From an uncultured bacterium (GTDB lineage: Bacteria; Bacillota_I; Bacilli_A; RFN20; CAG-826): DNA of 64,000 bases. Numbering within the stretch: position 1 is the stretch's first letter; every line of letters starts with the position of its first letter. The notes under the pieces are model-generated. The model made no database searches. It saw only the letters and a list, made by a program, of their open reading frames with translations, and was not told the origin of the DNA. The DNA lies in contig CASFZN010000020.1 in the NCBI GenBank assembly GCA_949299195.1, forward strand, positions 112,903-176,902, in the 5' to 3' direction. The translations under genes and the position numbers were made by a program. This document shows, one piece after another, positions 1 through 8,680 of this stretch.

Positions 1-1210
1 TAGAACTAAAGAAATGGATGAAATTGCTGAAAGTGGGGTTGCAGCTCACTGGAGATATAAAGAAGGAACTCACTATAACGCCAAACAAGAACAAAAAGAA
101 ATCGAAGAAAAACTTCACTGGTTTAGAGACTTTGTTTCAATTAGTAAAGATAAAGATTTATCGCAAGATGATGATGCTCAAGTTTATATTGATTCTTTAA
201 GTAAAGACATTTTTGAAGCAAATGTTTATGTTTTTACTCCTAAAGGAAAAGTTATTGATCTTCCAGCTGGATCAACGCCTTTAGATTTAGCTTTTAAAGT
301 TCATAGTAAAGTTGGAGAAAGTGCAGTAGGAGCCTTAATTAATGGTAATTTAGTACCTTTAAATACTCCTTTAAAAACCGGAGATGTTTGTGAAATTAAA
401 ACTGCTAAAAATGCTCCTGGACCAAATGAAGAATGGTTAAATATCGTTAAAACTGCATCTGCTAAAGCAAAAATTAAAAAATATTTATTAAAGAAAAATA
501 GCAATCTTGTCAGAGATGAAAAAATAAGTAGAGGCAAAACAATTTTAGCCGATTATTTTAAAGACCGTGGATATAGTGAAAAAGAAATGCTAGGAATGAT
601 TTCTATTGATAAGGTCTTAAAAAGATTTGAATTTAATGACGTTGATGAATTATATGTAGGGATTGCATCTCATAATCCTACCCCAGGACTTGTAGGTTCA
701 ATTTTAGGATTAAAAAAGAAAAATGCGTCATTATATCTATCTAAAAAAGAAAATTTTGAAGATGATAATTGTCCGGTTACCATTGAAAATGGTAAAGGAA
801 TTAAGATTACTTTAGGAAATTGTTGTACCCCAATTCCAGGAGATGATATTGTTGGTTATGTTACAAAAGGCTTAGGAGTTACAGTCCATAGAAGAGATTG
901 CCCTAATATCGCTAAAGAAAAAGCAAGATTAATTGATGTTCACTGGAAAGCTACTATTAAAGAAGGATCTTTTCCAGTGGATTTACAGCTTACCTGTAAC
1001 GATCGAGTCAATTTGATAAGTGATATTTTATCTTTACTTGCATCCAATAAAATCAAATGTACTGAAATCAGCGCAAAATTACTTTCTGATGGTTTTTTAT
1101 GTGTTGTTAGCTGTCAGATTTATGTTAAGGATTATCAAGAATTTTTAAAGATTTCTTCAATCCTTAAAAATTTAAAAGATATTTACGAAATTAAGCGTAT
1201 TATTCATTAA
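1..1210 (+). CDS. relA: (p)ppGpp synthetase/hydrolase, 3' part (RelA/SpoT family)
   Basis: The reading frame is open to the left edge (codons from base 2), so this is the C-terminal part of a bifunctional Rel enzyme that makes and degrades the alarmone (p)ppGpp. The first visible residues, RTKEMDEIAESGVAAHWRYK, are the end of the synthetase domain. They are followed by a TGS domain (VYVFTPKGKVIDLPAGSTPLDLA), a zinc-finger region with the CC of GNCCTPIPGDDIVG and a later RDCPN, and a C-terminal ACT domain. The N-terminal HD hydrolase domain lies outside the window. Position upstream of hisS is the usual order in Bacilli. The ATG at base 14 is internal, not the start. Confidence 0.95.
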   Translation, partial: RTKEMDEIAESGVAAHWRYKEGTHYNAKQEQKEIEEKLHWFRDFVSISKDKDLSQDDDAQVYIDSLSKDIFEANVYVFTPKGKVIDLPAGSTPLDLAFKVHSKVGESAVGALINGNLVPLNTPLKTGDVCEIKTAKNAPGPNEEWLNIVKTASAKAKIKKYLLKKNSNLVRDEKISRGKTILADYFKDRGYSEKEMLGMISIDKVLKRFEFNDVDELYVGIASHNPTPGLVGSILGLKKKNASLYLSKKENFEDDNCPVTIENGKGIKITLGNCCTPIPGDDIVGYVTKGLGVTVHRRDCPNIAKEKARLIDVHWKATIKEGSFPVDLQLTCNDRVNLISDILSLLASNKIKCTEISAKLLSDGFLCVVSCQIYVKDYQEFLKISSILKNLKDIYEIKRIIH

Positions 1211-1227
1211 TTTTTGTATATAATTTT

Positions 1228-1256
1228 TTGTATTTAATAGAATAATTATATATAAT
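1228..1256 (+). promoter_or_regulatory. sigma-A type promoter of hisS
   Basis: TTGTAT (1228-1233), a 17-bp spacer and a perfect TATAAT (1251-1256) precede hisS. The -10 hexamer lies in the right half of a perfect 24-bp palindrome (1239-1262). Confidence 0.65.
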
Positions 1257-1262
1257 TATTCT
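1239..1262. repeat. perfect 24-bp palindrome over the hisS -10 region
   Basis: AGAATAATTATA followed directly by its reverse complement TATAATTATTCT. It covers the -10 box of the hisS promoter, so it could be an operator. Because it is only A/T apart from its ends, it could also be a chance product of base composition or a weak bidirectional terminator after relA. Confidence 0.5.
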
Positions 1263-1283
1263 AGTTTTGAAAGAGGCTTTTAT

Positions 1284-2639
1284 ATGATAAATTTAGTTAA
1301 AGGAACCCACGATGTAATCTTAGATGAAGCTAAAAAATATGAAGCAGTTGAATCTGTTTTTCGTGATTTAGCATCTTTATATGGATTTAAAGAATTTAGA
1401 ACTCCAATTTTAGAACATAGTGAATTATTCCAAAGAAGCGTTGGTGATAGCAGCGATATTGTTAGAAAAGAAATGTATACCTTTTTAGATAAGGGTGAAA
1501 GAAGTTTAACCTTAAGACCAGAATTAACTGCTGGAATTATGAGAAGTATCGTTAATAATAAACTTTTAGCACTTGACGAAGGACCTGTTAAAGCATTTTA
1601 TTTAGGTCCTTGTTTTAGATATGAAAGGCCTCAAGCTGGAAGATATCGTCAATTCAATCAATTCGGAATTGAAATGGTTGGAATTAATGATATATACCGT
1701 GACGTCGAAGTTATTACTTTTGGATATCATGCTTTAAAAGTAATGGGTTTTGAAAATTTAACTTTAAAAATTAATACTCTTGGCGATAAAGAAACCAGAG
1801 AAAAATATAATAGGGCCTTAAAAGAATATTTTTCTAAACATATTGATTCAATGTGTGGAGACTGTAAAGAAAGATTCAATCTCAATGTTTTAAGAATTTT
1901 AGATTGTAAGATTAAAGAAGATCAAGAAATCGTTAAAAATGCTCCTAAAATTCAGGATTATTTAAGCGATAATGCTAAAGATAGATTTGAAAGAGTCTTA
2001 GAATCATTAAAAGAATTAAATATTGAATATGAAGTTGATCAAAACCTTGTTAGAGGACTTGATTATTATAGTGATGTTGTTTTTGAATTCCACTATACCT
2101 CCAAAAAAGGCGTAAATTATGGCGCTATTGGAGCTGGGGGACATTATTCTAATTTATTTAGAGAATTAGGTGGAAATAAAGATTTAGAAGGATGTGGCGT
2201 TGCTTTTGGTATTGAAAGAATCGTAAGCGTATTAGAAGATGATGGTAGTTTAGAAAAAATTAAAAACTCAGTTAATGTCTATATTATGCCTAGTAGCGAT
2301 GTAACTCGTAGTTTTGCAAGTTTATTAGCAAAAGAATTAAGAACTAATGGGGCATCAACTGATATTTGCTATGAAAATAAATCAATGAAATCAATGCTTA
2401 AAAAAGCTGATAAATTATCAGCAATAGTAGGCATTATTCTTAATGATGATTTATTAAAAGAAAATAAAACTATTGTTAAAAACTTAGTAACTACTGAACA
2501 AGAAGAAGTTTCTACTGAACATTTACTTGATAGAGTATTTGATATTTTAGTTAGTGAAATTAAGAAAAAAGAAGCTGAAGATCACGAACACGAAGAAGAT
2601 TGTGATTGCGAAGAATGTCATCACCATCATGAAGAATAA
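1284..2639 (+). CDS. hisS: histidyl-tRNA synthetase with His/Cys-rich tail
   Basis: Class II synthetase that charges tRNA-His. Motif 2 region GPCFRYERPQAGRYRQFNQF, the histidine-binding LVRGLDYYSDVVFEF and motif 3 GCGVAFGIERI are all present, with a C-terminal anticodon-binding domain. At 451 residues it is about 25 longer than usual. The extra tail is extremely rich in Glu, His and Cys (DHEHEEDCDCEEC followed by HHHHEE), which looks like a metal-binding appendage. The start has AAGAGG about 8 nt upstream. It precedes aspS, as in Bacilli. Confidence 0.97.
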   Translation: MINLVKGTHDVILDEAKKYEAVESVFRDLASLYGFKEFRTPILEHSELFQRSVGDSSDIVRKEMYTFLDKGERSLTLRPELTAGIMRSIVNNKLLALDEGPVKAFYLGPCFRYERPQAGRYRQFNQFGIEMVGINDIYRDVEVITFGYHALKVMGFENLTLKINTLGDKETREKYNRALKEYFSKHIDSMCGDCKERFNLNVLRILDCKIKEDQEIVKNAPKIQDYLSDNAKDRFERVLESLKELNIEYEVDQNLVRGLDYYSDVVFEFHYTSKKGVNYGAIGAGGHYSNLFRELGGNKDLEGCGVAFGIERIVSVLEDDGSLEKIKNSVNVYIMPSSDVTRSFASLLAKELRTNGASTDICYENKSMKSMLKKADKLSAIVGIILNDDLLKENKTIVKNLVTTEQEEVSTEHLLDRVFDILVSEIKKKEAEDHEHEEDCDCEECHHHHEE

Positions 2640-2692
2640 AAAGGAACGATTAATAGATAAAAATAGTAATAAATAAAAGAGGGGACTAATTT

Positions 2693-4444
2693 ATGGTTGA
2701 AAATATAAAAAGAAGTAATTATTGTGGAGAATTAAATAAAAGTAATGTTGGCGAAACTGTTTCAGTTGTTGGATGGGTTGCTAAAAGAAGAAATTTAGGA
2801 AGCTTATTATTTATCGACTTAAGAGATGTAAGTGGAATCGTTCAAATTTTAATTAAAACCGACGGTATCGAAATTCCTGATATTAGAAATGAATATATTT
2901 TAAATATTACTGGTAAAGTTAATTTAAAAGATGTTCCGAATCCAAATTTAAAAACTGGAGAAATTGAAATTGAAGCCAGTGAAGTTAAACTCATTAATAC
3001 CGCTAAACAACCTCCATTTATTATTGCTGAACAAACCGATGCTTTAGAAGATACTCGTTTAAAATATCGTTATTTAGATTTAAGAAGACCAAATGTCTTA
3101 GAAAACTTTAAAACTAGAGCAAAAATCGTAAAAATCGTTCATGAATATTTAGATGAACATCGTTTTATTGAAGTTGAAACTCCATATTTAGCACCTTCAA
3201 CACCAGAAGGAGCAAGAGACTATTTAGTTCCTAGTAGAATTCATAAAGGCGCATTTTATGCCCTTCCTCAATCTCCTCAACTTTATAAACAAATGTTAAT
3301 GGTTGCTGGATTTGAAAGATATTATCAAATTGCTAGATGTTTTAGAGATGAAGATTTAAGAGCTGATAGACAACCAGATTTTACTCAAATTGATATCGAA
3401 ACCTCATTTTTAAACCAAGATGAATTCTTAGAAATAATGGAAGGATTGGTCTATAAAATCTTTAAAGAGATTAAAAATATTGAAGTTAAACTTCCTTTAA
3501 GAAGATTAACCTATAAAGAAGCTGTTGAAACTTATGGAAGCGACAAACCTGATACAAGATTTGATTTAAAATTAAATGATTTAAAAGAAGTTTTAAGTAA
3601 AACTGAATTTGAAACATTTAAAAATAATAAATATGTTAAAGGAATTGTTGTTAATAATTTTGCTAAAGAATGTAGCCGTAAAAAACAAGACGTCTATAAT
3701 CTTTTAGCAAAGAAATTCGGAATGAATAATTTCTTCTTTATTAAATATGAAAATAATGAATTATCATCTTCACTTTTAAAATTCTTTAATGAAGATAACA
3801 AAAAAGAATTAATTGAAAAATTAAATCTTAAAGAAGATGATTTAGTAATTGTTGCAACAAGTAATATTGGTTATAACGTTAATTTTGGTCTTGGTGCTTT
3901 AAGATGCGATTTAGCAGAAGAGTTAAACTTAATCGCACCTCACACTTATGATATTTTATGGGTTACTGATTTCCCATTATTTGAAAAAAACGAAGAAACA
4001 GGCGAAATTTCACCATGTCACCATCCATTTACTAGACCAAAGGATGAAGATTTAGATAAACTATTAGTAAGCCCAGAACAAGTTTCTTCATATACTTATG
4101 ATATTGTTATGAATGGATATGAAGCTGGAGGTGGCGGACTTAGAATTTATGATCAAGAAGTTCAAAACACCATCTTTAAACTTTTAGGAATGGATGAAGA
4201 AACAATTAATAAAAAATTCGGTTGGTTTGTAGAATCACTTAAATACGGAACTCCTCCTCACGGAGGTATGGCTTTCGGTCTTGAAAGATTAACAATGGTA
4301 TTAACAGATACCACAAATATAAGAGATGTTATCGCCTTCCCTAAAAACTTAAATGCAGTTTGTCCAGTTACAAATGCACCAGTAGAAGTCGATGAATATC
4401 AACTTAAAGAGCTTGGAATCCAAATTATTAAGGAGGATGAATAA
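2693..4444 (+). CDS. aspS: aspartyl-tRNA synthetase
   Basis: Class IIb synthetase of bacterial type: N-terminal OB-fold anticodon-binding domain (VSVVGWVAKRRNLGSLLFID), motif 2 QIARCFRDEDLRADRQPDFTQ, an inserted GAD domain in the middle, and motif 3 HGGMAFGLERLTMVL near the C-terminus. The 583 residues fit the family. A strong SD (AGAGGGGA) lies upstream. It probably belongs to the same transcript as hisS and tkt. Whether it also charges tRNA-Asn cannot be judged from this window. Confidence 0.97.
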   Translation: MVENIKRSNYCGELNKSNVGETVSVVGWVAKRRNLGSLLFIDLRDVSGIVQILIKTDGIEIPDIRNEYILNITGKVNLKDVPNPNLKTGEIEIEASEVKLINTAKQPPFIIAEQTDALEDTRLKYRYLDLRRPNVLENFKTRAKIVKIVHEYLDEHRFIEVETPYLAPSTPEGARDYLVPSRIHKGAFYALPQSPQLYKQMLMVAGFERYYQIARCFRDEDLRADRQPDFTQIDIETSFLNQDEFLEIMEGLVYKIFKEIKNIEVKLPLRRLTYKEAVETYGSDKPDTRFDLKLNDLKEVLSKTEFETFKNNKYVKGIVVNNFAKECSRKKQDVYNLLAKKFGMNNFFFIKYENNELSSSLLKFFNEDNKKELIEKLNLKEDDLVIVATSNIGYNVNFGLGALRCDLAEELNLIAPHTYDILWVTDFPLFEKNEETGEISPCHHPFTRPKDEDLDKLLVSPEQVSSYTYDIVMNGYEAGGGGLRIYDQEVQNTIFKLLGMDEETINKKFGWFVESLKYGTPPHGGMAFGLERLTMVLTDTTNIRDVIAFPKNLNAVCPVTNAPVEVDEYQLKELGIQIIKEDE

Positions 4445-4447
4445 TCT

Positions 4448-6433
4448 ATGCTTACTAAGAAAAAAGATATTGAAAAATTAAGTGTTGCTGCTATTAGAAG
4501 CACCTGTATTGATGGTATTAATAATGCAAATAGCGGCCATCCAGGAGCAGCATTATCTTTAGCACCAATAATGTACGTACTTTATCGTGATTTTTTAATT
4601 GCCAATCCATTTAAACCTAATTGGATAAATCGTGATAGAGTCGTTTTAAGTGCTGGACATGCTTCAATGCTTTTATATACAATCCTCCATTTATGTGGTT
4701 ATAACGTATCAACTGATGATTTAAGAAACTTTAGAAAATTAGATTCTAAAACACCTGGTCATCCTGAATTTGGAGTAACTGAAGGAGTTGATGCTTCAAG
4801 CGGACCTTTAGGACAAGGTATTGCTCAAGCTGTTGGTATGGCAATGGCTGAAAAAATGTTAAGAAGACAATATTCTAAATCTTTATTTAAACATTATACT
4901 TACTGTATTTGTGGAGATGGCTGCTTAGAAGAAGGAATTTCTCAAGAAGCAATCACATTTGCGGGATTACAAAAATTAAATCGCTTAATTCTTATTTATG
5001 ATGCTAACGATATTACACTCGATGGACCATTATCAAATAGTGATGATAATAACGTAAAAATGAGATTTGAAGCTGTAAATTGGAACGTTATTACAGTTAA
5101 AGATGGTAATGATATTAAAGAAATTAGAAGTGCTTTTACTAAAGCTAAAAAAGAAAAAGAAAGACCAACCTTAATTATTTTTAAAACAATTATTGGTTAT
5201 GGATCTAAAAATGAAGGCACTAATAAAGTTCATGGGGCTCCTTTAGGAGAAGAAGATGGAAATAACGCTAAATTAAAATACGGTTATACCTATCCTCCAT
5301 TTGAAATTCCTAGTGAAGTATATGACGATTTTAAAGAAACCTTCATTGCTAGAGCTAATGAAAAGTATGAAAAATACAATAATTATTATCAACAATATGC
5401 TTCAACAAATCCTGATAAAGCGGAACTTTTAGAAAAATTAATTAATAATGACTATGACGATTTAATTGATAAACTTCAATTTGATGTTTCAACATTTAAA
5501 TCTGATTCAACTAGAAACATAAGTGAAGTTTTATTAAATTATTATCACGATAATTTACCTTTCTTAGTTGGTGGAAGTGCTGACGTTGCAAGCAGTGTTA
5601 AAACAAACCTTAAAAACGGTGTTAATTTCACTGCTTTAACTCCAGGTGGAACTAATATAAATTGGGGAATTAGAGAATTTTTAATGCTTTCTGCATCTAA
5701 TGGAATGTTACTACATGGCGGATTAAGAACTTATTCAGGTAGTTTCTTAGTATTCTCTGATTATGCAAAAAGTGCGATAAGAATGGCTGCTTTATCAAAT
5801 TTGCCAGCAATTTATTTATTCTCGCACGATTCAATTGCAGTTGGAGAAGACGGTCCAACTCATCAACCAATCGAACATTTAACAATGCTTAGATCAATTC
5901 CTAATTTGAATGTTTATCGTCCATGTGATGCTAAAGAAACTTATGGCGCATATAAAGCTGCATTAAAATCAAAAACTACACCTACAGCTATTATTTTATC
6001 TCGTCAAACTCTTCCTTTACTCGATTCTTCACTTTATGAAGGAGATTTTGAAAAGGGTGGATATTTAGTCATGAAAACCCAAAAAGAAGCACCAGATGGC
6101 GTTATTTTAGCAACAGGAAGCGAAGTTTCTTTAGCTTTAGAAGTTAGAGAAGAATTATTAGGTCAAAATTTACATTTAGATGTTGTTTCTATTCCTTGCT
6201 ATGATGTTTTTGAAAAACAAAGTGAAGAATATATTAAAAGTGTAATTAGAGCTCCTAGAAATAAGGTATTCTCTTTAGAAATGGGCTCTACATTAGGATG
6301 GTATCGTTTTAGTGAACATCCTTATGGAATTGATACTTTTGGATTAAGCGGCAAAGATAAAGACTTATTAAAACACTTTAAATTCACTAAAGATGATGTT
6401 TGTGAATTTATAGTAAAATATTTAAAGAAGTAG
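4448..6433 (+). CDS. tkt: transketolase
   Basis: Thiamine-diphosphate enzyme of the non-oxidative pentose phosphate pathway. The TPP-binding stretch GDGCLEEGISQEAITFAG with a following YDAND, the GHPGAALSLAP segment near the N-terminus and the HDSIAVGEDGPTHQPIEHL active-site segment are typical. The 661 residues are full length. It starts 3 nt after the aspS stop with AAGGAGG inside the end of aspS, so it is translated from the aspS message. Confidence 0.96.
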   Translation: MLTKKKDIEKLSVAAIRSTCIDGINNANSGHPGAALSLAPIMYVLYRDFLIANPFKPNWINRDRVVLSAGHASMLLYTILHLCGYNVSTDDLRNFRKLDSKTPGHPEFGVTEGVDASSGPLGQGIAQAVGMAMAEKMLRRQYSKSLFKHYTYCICGDGCLEEGISQEAITFAGLQKLNRLILIYDANDITLDGPLSNSDDNNVKMRFEAVNWNVITVKDGNDIKEIRSAFTKAKKEKERPTLIIFKTIIGYGSKNEGTNKVHGAPLGEEDGNNAKLKYGYTYPPFEIPSEVYDDFKETFIARANEKYEKYNNYYQQYASTNPDKAELLEKLINNDYDDLIDKLQFDVSTFKSDSTRNISEVLLNYYHDNLPFLVGGSADVASSVKTNLKNGVNFTALTPGGTNINWGIREFLMLSASNGMLLHGGLRTYSGSFLVFSDYAKSAIRMAALSNLPAIYLFSHDSIAVGEDGPTHQPIEHLTMLRSIPNLNVYRPCDAKETYGAYKAALKSKTTPTAIILSRQTLPLLDSSLYEGDFEKGGYLVMKTQKEAPDGVILATGSEVSLALEVREELLGQNLHLDVVSIPCYDVFEKQSEEYIKSVIRAPRNKVFSLEMGSTLGWYRFSEHPYGIDTFGLSGKDKDLLKHFKFTKDDVCEFIVKYLKK

Positions 6434-6445
6434 GAGGATTATTTA

Positions 6446-6778
6446 ATGGGTAATTATATTTCTTCTAGAGTATCTCCAAAAGGAGAATTTGGAATTTCTA
6501 AAGATGTATTTAAAACAATTGGTTTAGAAGTTTTAAAAGAATTTGATGGAATCATTGAAAAGGATGAAAAATTAGAAAAAAGTAAATCTACATTAACAAT
6601 TGTTTTAAGAAGAAATAAGGTACTTTTTAAATACGTTCTTTTACTTGATGAAAAAACTAGTAAAGAAATTATTGAAAATGAAATTACTAACGCAGTTAGT
6701 AATTCCTTATTAACTATTTGTGATGCTATTCCTTTTGAAATTTCATTTTCTTATATTTCAAATAAAAAGAAAAAATAA
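6446..6778 (+). CDS. Asp23/Gls24-like protein (YqhY position)
   Basis: A 110-residue protein with a good SD (GTAGGAGG). Its beginning (YISSRVSPKGEFGISKDVFK) and its place directly before nusB match the Asp23/Gls24 (DUF322) protein YqhY of Bacilli, which has been linked to the control of fatty acid synthesis. The similarity seen by eye is modest, so the family assignment rests largely on context. The C-terminus ends in a run of lysines. Confidence 0.55.
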   Translation: MGNYISSRVSPKGEFGISKDVFKTIGLEVLKEFDGIIEKDEKLEKSKSTLTIVLRRNKVLFKYVLLLDEKTSKEIIENEITNAVSNSLLTICDAIPFEISFSYISNKKKK

Positions 6779-6805
6779 GATAAATATCGTAAAAAAATAA
6801 GTATT

Positions 6806-7222
6806 ATGAAAGAAATCTCTAGAAATAAATCACAAGAAATTGCAATGCAAATTTTAGCTTCATTCCTTCTTCAACAATCTAAGAATTTAGTAATTAATGT
6901 TGAAGGAACTTTTGAAGATGTTCTTGATATGCCTTATGAAGATGCACCAATATTTTTAAAAGAAACAATCATTAAATCTTTAAAATATGAAAACAAAATC
7001 ATTGCATATATCTCTAAATATTTAAAGGATTGGAAATTTGATAGACTCAATATTTGTGTTCAAGCAATCCTTATTTTAGCAGTTACAAATTATCGATATT
7101 TAGAAGAAAAAATCGATAAAAAAGTAGTTATTAATGTTGCAGTTGAACTTGCAAAAAAATATAGCGAAGAAAACGATTATAAGTTTGTTAACGCAATTTT
7201 GGATAATTGTTTAAATGATTGA
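6806..7222 (+). CDS. nusB: transcription antitermination factor NusB
   Basis: A 138-residue all-helical protein with the NusB pattern: an N-terminal helix SQEIAMQILASFLLQQ and the C-terminal segment VVINVAVELAKKYSEENDYKFVNAILD. With NusE (S10) it binds boxA RNA in rRNA antitermination. Its end overlaps the start of xseA by 8 nt. The nusB-xseA-xseB order is usual in Bacilli. Confidence 0.92.
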   Translation: MKEISRNKSQEIAMQILASFLLQQSKNLVINVEGTFEDVLDMPYEDAPIFLKETIIKSLKYENKIIAYISKYLKDWKFDRLNICVQAILILAVTNYRYLEEKIDKKVVINVAVELAKKYSEENDYKFVNAILDNCLND

Positions 7223-8420
7223 TTTTAAAAATTATGTCTTTTCAGTTACTGAATTAAATCAACTTATTAAGGATATTTTTGATAATACTCCTTATTTTAA
7301 AAACTTAAGAATTAAAGGTGAACTTTCTAACTGGAAAGGTAAAAATATTTCAGGACACATTTATTTTTCATTAAAAGATAATGGATCAGTTTTAAAATGT
7401 GTCCTTTTTAAATACGATTCTTTATATTTAAAAGATGATTTTAAAGATGGTGATTCAGTTGTTTTAACTGGATTAATCTCTTCATATGTTCCTAGTGGCA
7501 CTTATCAATTTATAGTTAAAAAAATAGAAAAAGAAGGTGAAGGAGATATTCTTTTAAAAAAGAAAGAATTAATCGAAAAACTCGATAAAGAAGGACTTTT
7601 CTTAAAAGAACATAAAAAAGAATTACCTCGTTTTCCTATTAATATTGGAGTAATTGTTGGTAAAAATAGCGCGGCTGAAAGAGATATTGAATTTAATATT
7701 TCTAGGCGTTGGCCATTATCCAAGATTAATTTTTATTATTCATTAGTTCAAGGAGAAGGAGCATCTAAAGATATTGTTGAAAACTTAATTAAAGCTGATC
7801 AAGGTAATAATGATGTTTTGATTTTAGGAAGAGGTGGAGGAAGTATTGAAGATTTAAGTGCATTTGATGAAGAAATTGTTGTAAGAACCATTTATTCTTT
7901 AAAAACTCCATTAATTTCAGCAATTGGACATGAAATTAATAAATCTATTTCCGATTTAGTTAGTGATGCTTATGCTTCAACTCCAACTCAAGCTGCAGAG
8001 TTGGCAGTTCCTGATAAAGAAGTAATTATCGAAGATTTAAAGCAATTAAAAGATAATTTAGATACTACAATAAATCGATATTTATCGGATTTATCTAATA
8101 AAATAGATCTATTAAGAAACAATAAAGTTTTAACTAATTTAGAAAATGCGTTTGATGTCTATATTGAAAGAATCAATAACTATCAAATTAATTTAAATAA
8201 TATAATAGATAATAAAATAAATTTATTAAATAAAGATTTATTACATAAAAAGGATTTAATTGATTCGCTTAATCCTAAAAACATCCTAGAGAAGGGTTAT
8301 ACGATTATTAAGGATGATAAAAATAACATCATTAAATCTAGTAATTATCTAGTAGATAATTTGGATGGAACAATCGTGTTTGGTGATAAAGAAGTAGAAG
8401 TTAATATTAAAAAGAGGTAG
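7215..8420 (+). CDS. xseA: exodeoxyribonuclease VII large subunit
   Basis: Large subunit of the single-strand-specific exonuclease VII. It has an N-terminal OB-fold (NLRIKGELSNWKGKNISGHIYFSLKD), the catalytic core with LGRGGGSIEDLSAFDEEIVVR and the SAIGHE motif, then a long coiled-coil region and a short C-terminal domain. The 401 residues are near normal. A two-unit AGTA repeat (8340 and 8351) lies in the last codons, encoding SSNYLVDN. Confidence 0.95.
   Translation: MIDFKNYVFSVTELNQLIKDIFDNTPYFKNLRIKGELSNWKGKNISGHIYFSLKDNGSVLKCVLFKYDSLYLKDDFKDGDSVVLTGLISSYVPSGTYQFIVKKIEKEGEGDILLKKKELIEKLDKEGLFLKEHKKELPRFPINIGVIVGKNSAAERDIEFNISRRWPLSKINFYYSLVQGEGASKDIVENLIKADQGNNDVLILGRGGGSIEDLSAFDEEIVVRTIYSLKTPLISAIGHEINKSISDLVSDAYASTPTQAAELAVPDKEVIIEDLKQLKDNLDTTINRYLSDLSNKIDLLRNNKVLTNLENAFDVYIERINNYQINLNNIIDNKINLLNKDLLHKKDLIDSLNPKNILEKGYTIIKDDKNNIIKSSNYLVDNLDGTIVFGDKEVEVNIKKR
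8338..8355 (+). repeat. 11-bp phased AGTA element, 2 units (inside xseA)
   Basis: AGTA at 8340 and 8351, exactly 11 bp apart. The 18-mer CTAGTAATTATCTAGTAG is found again, inverted and without a mismatch, at 63632-63649 inside alaS; both copies encode SNYLV. Confidence 0.7.
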
Positions 8421-8426
8421 TAATCT

Positions 8427-8618
8427 ATGGCAACTAAAGAAAAAGAAACTTTTGAATCAAAATTAAATGAAATCGAGACTATTGTCGAGAAAATGAATGA
8501 AGGAAATTTACCTTTAGATGAGATGATTAAGCTCTATGAAAAAGCTCAAAAACTCATTAAAGAGAATTTAGATGAACTTAACGAAGTAAAATCAAAAATT
8601 GAAAATATTAGGAGTTAA
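8427..8618 (+). CDS. xseB: exodeoxyribonuclease VII small subunit
   Basis: A 63-residue protein with the complete XseB signature: FESKLNEIETIVEKMNEGNLPLDEMIKLYEKA forms the paired helices that bind XseA. It starts 6 nt after xseA, with the SD (AAAGAGG) inside the xseA end. Length is normal for the family. Confidence 0.95.
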   Translation: MATKEKETFESKLNEIETIVEKMNEGNLPLDEMIKLYEKAQKLIKENLDELNEVKSKIENIRS

Positions 8619-8619
8619 T

Positions 8620-8680
8620 TAGTAGTTTTCTAGTAGATTTCTAGTAGTTTATAAGTACCAATAAAGTAGCTTATGAGTAG
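8620..8680 (+). repeat. 11-bp phased AGTA array, 6 units (xseB-dinB gap)
   Basis: AGTA occurs at 8621, 8632, 8643, 8654, 8665 and 8676, each step being exactly 11 bp. The best-conserved middle part is CTAGTAGATTTCTAGTAG (8630-8647), and the same 18-mer is present inverted at 14657-14674. The array fills the xseB-dinB gap, and its last unit lies in the first codons of dinB. Confidence 0.85.

Noticed and set aside
8620-8680. CRISPR-like or simple tandem repeat
   Set aside because: Units are 11 bp with only AGTA constant; there are no conserved 20-40 bp repeats or unique spacers, and no cas genes. The Cas4-like domain at 57 kb is part of a repair helicase.
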